From: Kappaphycus alvarezii
Lineage: Eukaryota > Rhodophyta > Florideophyceae > Gigartinales > Solieriaceae
NCBI GenBank assembly: GCA_002205965.3
Contig: NADL03000614.1
Span: forward strand, 558,001 to 622,000
Direction: 5' to 3'
DNA: 64,000 nt
The number at the start of each line of letters is the position of its first letter. Positions within the stretch are counted from its first letter, which is position 1. Shown here one piece after another: positions 55,404 through 64,000 of this stretch. Position numbers and translations under genes: made by a program. The notes below the pieces were generated by a model, which did not search any database, was not told where the DNA came from, and was given only the letters and a program-made list of their open reading frames with translations.

Positions 55404-56260
55404 CTATATTTTTAATTTTGTATAAATCGGCGATAGTAACCTACCAACCCGAGAAATCCTCAGCTCCGGCACATTAGACGGTATGAGAGCCTCCAACTTG
55501 TCCTTGATATTTTCGATATTGACTTTAATGCCAGCATAGTTGACCATGTGACCGCGTACCTTAACTTCATACTGCGTGAAGATAAATGTAGTCACCTTCA
55601 GCTTCAGTCTCGCCTCTTAGACTAGTTCTAAAACCTATCTGCATTATTCCATGTGTTTTACCAACTTCTCAGAGAGAAGAATACGACGTAATCGACGTAT
55701 CCATAGCGAAAGGGAATCGGAGGGGGGCTTCGTCTATCATACGCTGTAAAGTGGCCGATGCTTCATTAAACTGAGCGGTATCTATCACCTCAAACTTATA
55801 AGTCTCATAATGAAAAAAAATTAGTCCCCTCCTTACAATTACCGGCCATCCTTACCTGCCAGTAACTGGTATAAAAGAGTCTTGAAATACTTGGCACCCG
55901 CGAGCTCTTCGCAGCTTTCTTCAATTTTTTAAAGCGACTAATTTTCTGGCTTCAAAACTCTGTTCAACTGACGGTAATCGACGCAAAACGGGGACCTTCC
56001 ATCTATCTCGGAGGCTATCACTATCAGAAAGGACCAGGCCGACCTTGACTGCGTAATAATTCCGGCTTCTAATAGCTCCTTCACCTCTTTCTTTAACAAT
56101 TTGTAAATCTTCGTCAGTATTCTCCGGACTTTCTAATGTATCGAAGTCTCTTCTGTCAACTCGAAAGTGTTTACTCCTGGCGCATGGGCTGGTTCCAAAT
56201 CATGTATATCCAACGCTATGATGTACGTATCCTTGAGAACCTTCAATAGCTTATTCTAGC
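55404..56260 (-). pseudogene. gypsy-III reverse transcriptase
   Basis: LLEAGIITQSRSAWSFLIV and SPFCVDYRQLNRVLKPEN near 55950-56090 are the RT fingers, and VRGHMVNYAGIKVNIENIKD in 55404-55595 is the post-palm segment. The YxDD box is not readable, being lost to frameshifts and stops between 55620 and 55900. Confidence 0.7.
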
Positions 56261-56615
56261 TCTCCTCTTCGAGATGTTTCACCTTTGAGACGAGCGAAGC
56301 AGCGTGATCGGCTTCCTCGTCTTCCACAGTGACCTCATTCTTCAAACTTATGCCCTCTAGATCGGTGCTCATACAGTTCTTTTTAAGATCGATAGCACCA
56401 ATTAATTCTCAGTTTCCGATCCACTATCGATGCCACCCGAAACGGATGAGATCGTAACTGGAAAATGTTCACCATCACACTCTCCAGGGGATGTGAAAGC
56501 CACACTATCAGTCCGCATTCCGTCAATCACTGGGGCTCACCGAGTAGCAGTAAAAGCGCACAGTTTTCTTCCTAACATCCACTGTGACCTGCTGGAGTCC
56601 ATAATTAAGGTTTGC

Positions 56616-57062
56616 CTACATTGATTCTAATGCATGGCTGCCGATAATTGTATCAAACCGCGCTTTCCGTACCACTAAGAAGCCCAGGGGAATCACCAAG
56701 GTTCCAAAGGAGACGAGAACATGTTGTACACACTCAATATATTTGGCAACCGTTCCATTAGCGACAGTAACCTGAAGATTTGTAGCCATCAGTGCGAGAG
56801 CCAGCTTCTCGAAAAAGTACCAAGACATCAGGTTTGAAACTAAACCCGTGTCCAATAGGTCCTGAGTCTCCATGCCGTAATCTTTCACGCCTATGAGCTT
56901 CAACCGACGAAAGACATCGGGATGACTTGATATGGACACCTGAGTCACCGATATAGTCTTGGATACAAGACACATCAACTGATTTCTTGCTTTGTACGCG
57001 CCTCCACGTAGAAACTGCCCGAAGTTCATTCCCAACAAGGCTGAAGACAGTTTCGCGACCAC
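56616..57062 (-). pseudogene. gypsy-III aspartic protease
   Basis: 148 open codons: ETQDLLDTGLVSNLMSWYFF (active-site DTG, with L in place of the usual A), LQVTVANGTVAKYIECVQHV and ARFDTIIGSHALE, the complete fold order of a retroviral-type protease. Confidence 0.8.
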
Positions 57063-57350
57063 ACTGTAACTTCCTGCGTGGTCTCAAAGGGATACTGAGG
57101 CCTTCTGGTACTGTAAGCTTTATTTCACTTTTTTTTGGATCCTAGACGACCATCGGCGGGCGAAAGAGGGGCCTTATTTATTAACGCTTCGATTTACTTG
57201 ACGTTCTCCTTGCATTTTCTCGGAAGTGCTTGTACATCGGCGTTCCTCTTTGCCGTGGCCACCACATCGCTCTTTTGAGATTCCTAGACGACAGAAAAGG
57301 GCTCTTGGTCATTCTTTTCCCTCACTTTGAGTTCTTCCTTCGACTTCGAA

Positions 57351-58333
57351 CTAGCTCCGGCGAATCCTACATGAAGACCTCCCTATTGATGTATTTTGGA
57401 CCATAAAGTTGCCTTTGGGTGACCTTCTTTCCCGGAGAAAGAGCACTGAGTGTACCTGTGGGTGTTCTGAGGACATTTCGTGGCACGGTACCCCTTCGTC
57501 ACTGCAACTAATTTTGTTATTGACAATACGGACAGGTCCTCCCCTCTCAAACTGCTGCTTCAAGACGAGAGACAATTCCACAAACTACGCCGCTAGCTGG
57601 TTAATCTTTTCCTCCAGCCAATGCGTTTCGACAATGTGCGCGGCAGGTCTCTACAGAATCCTTCTCGAGGCTCCCAAAGGCGCTTGAAACACCTCATTGT
57701 CGGCAAAGAATGACTTTTTCCAAAATTAAAGTCTTCAATTGCCTTCTTATATTCCTTGTAGTCCGTTAAAGCCCGATAAGGGGCGAAATGAGCCAACTCC
57801 AGGTGTCTTTCTACTGCATTTCGAAGCAACCGGAATGAAGCCGTCTCCTTGAATTAAAAACTCTCTTAGAGGGCATTTATTCCCTTCAGAGACCCTCTCG
57901 TGCCTCTAGCGCTCAGGTTTGCGGCAACAGCTTCGTGTACTTCCTTTTCCGGTTTCGCTTTCTTCGCGAACTCGGCAAGGAGCTTCTTCTTAATGATATC
58001 GTACTTCTTGGGATCTTCGTTGTGGTACCCTTCCTGCGAAAACCGGTCCTAGCAGAAGACGATAGCAGCCAACTCCTGATGTGATAAAACCTAAAGGGCC
58101 TTCTCCTTTTCCGCCTTTCGGCGCATAACGACGTTTTCGAACACGAAAAGGAAACTTGCAATGTCTGAGGAGGGAGAATCCTCAAAGGAGAGGCAAGGGG
58201 CGTTAGAGTCAGTCATGGTGTCGTCGAACCTTGGATGCTGTACCATGAAATGCTTATCATGGTCTTTAATCTTTTCTTGTCCCATCCTAGGCCAAACGGA
58301 ACCTAGCTCCCTCCATACATGCACGCACGACAC
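57351..58333 (-). pseudogene. gypsy-III gag
   Basis: HPRFDDTMTDSNAPCLSFED and SDIASFLFVFENVVMRRK in 58091-58333, then LRNAVERHLELAHFAPYRAL and a zinc-knuckle-poor remainder (57351-57829). Stops lie between blocks. The assignment rests on position relative to the protease and the matching fragment at 44455-44625. Confidence 0.6.
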
Positions 58334-58344
58334 AGTACAGTAAA

Positions 58345-59490
58345 TATATACTGTACTCGGTCGTTTGGCTGGTATACAGTGCCTAAACCTACATCAGCTG
58401 GGGAAATACAGTAAAGTTTCTATCCACATCGGGAAGATAGCTCGGTTAACTCACAATCTCATTATTTAGGAATTTTACTGCATAGTAAACCTCTACCACC
58501 CACCTTTGGCAAATTAATTACAACCTTCATCTTCGCAGTGGAATAGCAAAGCGTTTGAGGGCTTTTCAACCCTCTCGCGCCCTCGGCACTGTTTTCTTGA
58601 TCGAGATCTCTTCCGGACAGGAGACTACGCTACACAATACACGCCACACCGTGGTCATATTGTTCGAACAAAACTCAAGCTTACTAGTACAGAATTCACA
58701 ATACTTCGGGATTTTCACATCGGCTCGAACTAAAGATATCAAGAAACTGTATGCGTAGTGTACCTAAAGAACAGCGCAGTATTTTCAACTGTAAGTATGC
58801 AAAGTTAAATCATCTCGCAATAATTAAGCTCTTAATTACTAGTGTCTATCCGCGATACCACTATCCTTATATTAGAAAAACCTCTTTTCATACAAAAATG
58901 CACAGTAAGTAAAAAAACCATTTTGGGGGGGCATAAATATTTACTAAACCATACACTCTAAAAATATATAATTACAGTAGACCTCTAGTTAATAAAATAC
59001 AGGGGTACAATGGAAAGAGCCAATAATTTACTGCCAACCGTATTGATTACAGTACAAACTAAGTGCTTACAATGGTAACACTGCATAACGTGTGTAATAT
59101 GCACACTTCCAAATCATTTCCCGTTATTATGTAAATTGGGCACCAAAGGAGACGCTTTGTCCAAGGTCAATCAATGAGCAACAAAATTTAAAATTCCGGA
59201 GCTTATTCAAACCCTTAGTTATTGGAGAAATACTCCACATTATCTAGTAACTAATTCCATTTCTTGCAGCATGAGTCGTGTCGGGACCCCGAAAGTAGCC
59301 ACCACAATACACCATGACCAGCCAACATGAATTACTTCCGAATACTCAAGAGCCAAATATTCGAGTGACGCATGCTGCAGCGCAGGAATAGCCTCGGAGC
59401 TTTGCCAGTACTGCCGTAGTGCAGGAAGAAGAACAATCCAGGCACAGCAGCAACCGTCGTTAAGAGGACAGTAGTGAGGGAAAATAACCC
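58345..59490. other. AT-rich stretch with GTACAGTA motifs
   Basis: Non-coding, with CAGTACAGTAAATATATACT near 58335-58355 forming a short inverted repeat. Only ORFs under 70 codons, none with a family signature. Confidence 0.5.
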
Positions 59491-59499
59491 AGGTTACCA

Positions 59500-60460
59500 G
59501 TTTTTGATGTAATTTACGATTATGGGGGGAGTGTATCAGTCAAAAAATGACAGACTTCGACGCAGCTGAGTTTCAGACCACTTGGAGCATGTTTTTTTGA
59601 AACGGTAAATGGATTTGACAACGTTTGTCCTGTTCTCAAATACCTTTATGTGGGGAGAGATGTTTATTCGTATCATTAGCGGTATTAAAACGTTGTGTAA
59701 ATTTGGATGTACTACCTAGAATCCTTGGAATGAAGGAAACGGCTTTCGGGTCGCTGATTCTCAAGTTCACCGATGGTACAAAAAAACCTGCCTCCGCCTC
59801 TTTTATTGTTTAGTTTGAAACAGCTGTTAGTTTTGCAGAATTAAGGAGGGTTTGAGCGAAATTTGGCAACCACCAAACCACATGCTATGCCACCGATGTT
59901 ACGTTCCAGCAGCCAAATCGTCCAAGTGCGAACATTCAAGAATGAAAAAAGCACTACAGCGGAAAACACAAGCTGTAAAGAATCTATGTGGGGGTAATTG
60001 TGTTTGCCAATGGCAAGCCAATCAACTGCAGTAACTACTACCCTGGATCTATTTCTGATTTGGAAAATTTTTAGCGGAACATTCGATTTCATAAGTTGGC
60101 TTTAAACAGAAGGCGAGCGGGAAGTTATGGAAATTATTATTTTTGTTGTAGACTGCCCAAGACAATGGTGTGATTTAATGGAAACAGGGAGCCAAGGTGC
60201 AGCTGAAATTGTGCGTGCAGTTTTTACAAAGAAAAATCCAAAAAAAGGACATTCAACATGACACGTGGAAACTAGCGATTGTACAATAAGCTCGGATAGA
60301 ATTATAGATGAGAAATTTTTCCGGAGATTATATTTATTTTAGGGAGTCTACGGGGGAAGTGTAAATAGAAAGAGGGGCGTTATGATGCTACAGTTTAGCT
60401 TTGTGTGGCATTGACAAATCTAAAAATTCAATTCCACTGATTTCGTCCAGAAGACAGTGC
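59500..60460 (+). pseudogene. Decayed DDE_Tnp_4 transposase, second family
   Basis: Plus-strand remnants in the expected order: YLYVGRDVYSYH (about 59640-59680), DVTFQQPNRPSANIQE then KKHYSGKHKL (about 59896-59970, a DVTFQ-x4-RP-x-G-like strand with the first Asp), FANGKPINCSNYYPGSISDL (about 60003-60065, PGSxSDL with the second Asp), DLMETGSQGAAEIVRAVFTK then NPKKG (about 60170-60250) and ISSDRIIDEKFFRRL (about 60280-60330, the NxxxSSxRxxVENxFGRL-type end with the third acidic residue). At least four stops. No terminal repeats located. Confidence 0.75.
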
Positions 60461-60689
60461 CCGTTTAGCCCTAGTTCACACCAGACTATAATGGGTAAGG
60501 GAGGACGTACACAAACGGAAACTGGAAACCCAGCCGGCATATCGTGACAGGCGCAGAGGATTGGTTGCTTATGATCTTCGTGCTAACGAAATTCTATCGC
60601 GACATCCCGCAACCTCGTAAATTAATCGGTGATTGGCACATTTCTCCTTTTCAACCTCACCCCAGTTGCCTCGTAACTTTGTCGCTTTC

Positions 60690-61690
60690 AGCACGTCTTC
60701 CAGGTTGTGCTCTCAGATTTCTCCCTTTCCCTTGACGCACGATTCAATGAAGTCTATGCAAGGGTTAACTATGTTCGTCTCACCCCATTGGCTCGGTCCT
60801 AGGTCACACTCCCCATGCGGTTCGGCGGGCATATGCTACAAGCTCTCACAATTATTATCAATGCTTACTACTCCACAAACCTGATGACCGCCATAAAGCA
60901 CAAAGTCACTGGCCCCGACCGCTCTCATGAGTCCTTGTACAGCCGCATCCACCGCTTTCCCATGCGTGAGTTTTTCCGCCTCCTCCCCGAACGCCGTCGA
61001 CACCCAAGTTTCGAGATTGGGGCCAACAAACTCAGCTCGTTCGAGCCTGACACCCTCGCCTACAGTACTGGCCGTCCCTTCACATGCTTAGTAGAGATGT
61101 TGCGAGCAACCAATTCGCGCATCTTCTGCGAGGATGACCATTGGGACGACCATCCTATGTCTCGCGACCACAGGGCCAAGAACGTTCGCCGACGCGCTCA
61201 TCGCAGCTCTTTTCTTTCTCCTGGGGCATTCGCCTTTCTCACAGCCCACCCCTTCGAGACTTCCAAGGTCTCCAATGATGTGTGGTCAGTTATGCTGCGC
61301 CGCCATCTAGACCTCCTAGTCTACGAGGATTCTTTTGCCCCAATACGCTGCCTCCACTGCCGTGCTCAGATAGACCCTAGAGGTGATCACGCCTCAATTT
61401 TCCAGTCTGTCTTCGGCATTATGCACCGTCACAACATGTCTTCAAGCCCGTCAGGCTCGTACGCCAACAAGAAGTCCCCTTCCTGGTGGCCGGAACAGCT
61501 GATCGCCCCGCAGATATCCTCATCCAACTCATCATTACCGCCCACAGATCGCCACCGAGCAAGAACGCAGCATACGATATTAAGGTTCGCTCACCGTATG
61601 CCACTGCAACGATGCGGCGTTCTGTTGAGAGAGCTGCTGGTACTGCAGAACGCTCCGAACCCTCGAAACTTCAGGCAGTTATACAATAGT
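60690..61690 (+). mobile_element. Endonuclease-tailed non-LTR element, thumb to endonuclease
   Basis: 60815-61480 is open: LPMRFGGHMLQALTIIINAY (RT thumb), WSVMLRRHLDLLVYED, then CLHCRAQIDPRGDHASIFQS and HRHN (C-x2-C...GDHA with the last Cys lost). A +1 shift leads to 61486-61689: RPADILIQLIITAHR then AYDIKVRSPY, the best PD...DxK pattern in the window. The remaining C-terminus is missing after 61690. Confidence 0.85.
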
Positions 61691-61694
61691 GGAG

Positions 61695-62055
61695 AAAATA
61701 TAAATTTTACGCTGGTACAGACTGTGGTTGCGAACGATACAGTATATTTAAAGGTCTGTCTCCAGAAATGCCTTCATTAAAATATCAAGCTATATTACGT
61801 ATTTGTTATGTCGCATTTTTTGCCCTGTAATTCAATGTTGTTTGGAAAACATCGGTTTTTTTGGAAATGGCTAGCTTCATAAGGTTTTTTTAATGTAGTA
61901 CTGTCCAATTGCTGCGATCCGAATAAAATTCCAGTCCCACGTATGCATGTACTTTAATTTTATGTATTTCTTCGAATATTATAATATCGGCGAGTCTTTC
62001 GGTAAGAGGACTAGTAAAGAGATACTCAATGGCTTCGAAAAATACAAATTCGACT
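61695..62055. other. AT-rich spacer
   Basis: No coding or repeat feature recognised. Confidence 0.5.
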
Positions 62056-62059
62056 TAAT

Positions 62060-63300
62060 CATTCAGATACAAGGTAAATGAGGTAAGTTGACACAAAAAT
62101 CAAAGTCTTTCAAGTGGAGTAAAGTACTTCATACCCTTGGTAGCGCTAAAGAAGATGACAAAAACATAATTGGTACCAAATATAGCTAATAATACTCGAG
62201 ATAGAATTGGAAATGTACACCTGTGGTTCCCTCGAAATCTATAAGACTTTCAGTGGTTACAAAAGCTAACTTTTCTCGTTTCCCAGTTTTCAGTAGATTC
62301 AAGAAAGAAAAGTGAAATTCATTTTCGGGTATAGATTCCGTTCAACTTTGTACAGTGTACCAATGTTGGTCGTTGTTTACATTCATTGCTAATGAATGAA
62401 ATGTTAAGGTTGAATTAGAATAATTGATTTCGACAGTCTAAATGCCAATTTTCCCTGAGGTTATCGACAATTCTCGAATATTTCTGCATTTAGTGTATTA
62501 AAGACTTTTCATTGTTCTTTGAAACAGATTAAAATACTGTTAGAACTAGATGGCTGAGATGACTGATATTTGTGGTAAATTCATCAATAATTTCTGGAAA
62601 TCAGGAGTCTTAAACGATGTAAAGTGGTCTTTGATTTGCGTCGGCCTATGCCGTGCACAATCGAGCTGAACCTGATTTGTTTACATTTTGAGTAAAATAT
62701 TTCTGAAAGCCAAGATTTGTCAGGCTTGAGATGAATGCGGAACCTGGCCTGTATTTTTCGAACTATATGTGAGTATTCCTGTTTTTGCTGACTATGCGAC
62801 TCCTTATATTTGTTGTTCCTTTTCAAAGGCACCTACTTTCACTAAAATTCAACATAACAGTTTCCGCGTTTTGCGGCTCATCTATTTTGTATACTTTTTC
62901 TAGAAGCACAAAATATAAAATTGGATACATTGAATATTTACGATAGGGAACTAATTTAGCACTTGCTGTTTTTGGTGCACATTGCGCAAATGTAGCGATA
63001 GCTGAGCCTTTTCATATGATCGAAAGGGGTGGCAGTTGCATTTGAAACTCTGAATACTCATTATTGTCTACAAAATTAATTTTTGGCTGGAAGAGAGATT
63101 GATTTTTGGTAAATATCGGAATATCTTGTGTTGTCTGTTCTGAGGTATGTTTTACAACAAAATTTGGCTCTGTGAATTGATGCTTCAAAAAATGTTGTTT
63201 GGGTAATAATTGAGAATACTGTAAGATTATGTCCTACAAAGGGTATCAGTTGTGATCAGGGGATAGAAAAATTCTGATTTCTCGGTCTTGGAAATCTTAA
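62060..63300 (-). mobile_element. Internally deleted, decayed relative of hAT-2
   Basis: Minus-strand nucleotide homology to hAT-2: ACTCGAGATAGAATTGGAAA (about 62192) matches the hAT-2 C-terminal region near 34845. The segment from about 62245 (GTGGTTACAAAAGC, then AGTAGATTCAAGAA) matches 36230-36300. AGAATACTGTAAGATTATG (about 63212) matches 37210. The two halves join near 62225-62245, so about 1.3 kb of the transposase core is missing. No long ORF remains. Ends not determined. Confidence 0.7.
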
Positions 63301-64000
63301 GTTGGATAAAGTTGAATATCAATTCGTATATAATAAGAATTATGTTTAGGTAATTATCCCCAAATGTCATTAATTTATACTCAATCAATTAGTTAATTCA
63401 CAATAAAAAATATTGATTATTGAACGTCTAAGTAAAATACTTAATAACATTACGACCGAGTGATTATATTTCACTTAACGCACTAATAAACCTAAGAATT
63501 CATGCAGCTGTTAATTGGTTTATGACTGAAAACATTCATTAATGTTTGTGACAAATGGAATTATTTAATTATATTTTTATTTCAAAATAACGCGTATGGA
63601 ATGGAATTTCAATCGCTCTGAAGTGATTCTAATATTTCGAATCGACGAAAATTTAATTTTGATGTATTTGAAACTCTATGGCGAGTAATTATGGCCTAAC
63701 AATAATCATAATGTATCTATTCAGATTCAAGGAGCAGCAATTGGCCATTCAGGGCATCATATTGTATGGTACAGTATCTTGACCCGAGGGGCGGCAGTTT
63801 TGGACAAAACTGCCAAAAATAAGATTGGACCCAATTTAAATCATGAGAAATTATATTAGTATGAAATGTATAATATAATATGAAGCGTTTTTAATTTATA
63901 GTAAACCATTTTCCGTGTCATGTGTAGAACAATAATATATATAGAAGGGAAAGACATCTGTGTAACTTTTTTGCCTTCAACGGTTTGAGTCAATTGAGGC
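63301..64000. other. AT-rich right edge
   Basis: Strongly AT-rich with no ORF of note. It may contain the end of the hAT-2 relative. Confidence 0.5.

Larger units (their letters stand above)
53640..58340 (-). mobile_element. gypsy-III: Ty3/gypsy element, heavily decayed
   Basis: Minus-strand order: gag, protease, RT, RNase H, integrase. Most coding blocks are broken every 50-100 codons. I see no chromodomain. A gag fragment of the same family lies at 44455-44625. Confidence 0.85.

Noticed and set aside
1-64000. CRISPR array, bacterial operon, rRNA or telomeric repeat
   Set aside because: No regularly spaced repeats, ribosome-binding-site-linked gene runs, rRNA motifs or telomere-type tandem repeats were seen on either strand.

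Overview
This window is eukaryotic, repeat-dominated DNA with very little host coding sequence. It holds no bacterial-style operons, CRISPR array or rRNA. I see one intact, single-exon host-like gene, a class I SAM-dependent methyltransferase at 30698-31759 on the minus strand. Almost everything else recognisable is transposable-element debris: Ty3/gypsy chromoviruses, Ty1/copia, APE-type and endonuclease-tailed non-LTR retrotransposons, hAT and DDE_Tnp_4 DNA transposons, tRNA-headed SINE candidates, and a repeat family with an acidic ORF that I cannot name. An intronless gene in a sea of nested, decayed LTR and non-LTR elements, with GC-rich element bodies alternating with AT-rich gaps, suggests a compact algal genome such as a florideophyte red alga. 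That taxonomic guess is inference (about 0.4 confidence).

Layout. 1-1180: reverse transcriptase (RT) of a non-LTR element, running off the left edge. 1.9-3.3 kb: acidic-ORF repeat, copy 1. 3.5-9.97 kb: gypsy-I (LTR, polypurine tract, chromodomain, integrase, RNase H, RT, protease, gag), cut at its 5' end by copia-I. 9.98-15.2 kb: copia-I, whose outer LTR is cut by an APE-type LINE (15.2-17.4 kb), which is followed by acidic repeat copy 2. 19.9-26.6 kb: mostly AT-rich, with acidic repeat copy 3 and a decayed DDE transposase near 25.5-25.9 kb. 26.7-29.6 kb: SINE-like head and hAT-1. 29.8-38.2 kb: several 3' tails of the endonuclease-tailed family around the methyltransferase, plus a complete 4,416-bp hAT-2 (33247-37662) with terminal inverted repeats and an 8-bp target duplication.

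39.2-44.1 kb: the longest endonuclease-tailed non-LTR element, split by acidic repeat copy 4. 44.8-50.6 kb: gypsy-II with a chromodomain and a long open linker. 50.8-52.4 kb: 5' half of copia-II on the plus strand. 52.4-53.3 kb: two more non-LTR tails and a duplicated SINE-like unit. 53.6-58.3 kb: gypsy-III. 59.5-60.5 kb: a second decayed DDE_Tnp_4 transposase. 60.7-61.7 kb: another endonuclease-tailed fragment. 62.1-63.3 kb: an internally deleted relative of hAT-2.

How it fits together: the pieces give a relative chronology. gypsy-I was interrupted by copia-I, which was interrupted by a LINE. The acidic repeat sits between halves of one non-LTR element and abuts another. hAT-2 sits in a site whose empty counterpart is visible at 1183-1236, and hAT-2 itself later received a non-LTR 3' tail. 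The least familiar items are the acidic-ORF repeat family (four copies) and the abundant non-LTR family whose polyprotein ends in a zinc knuckle plus a PD-(D/E)xK-like endonuclease.
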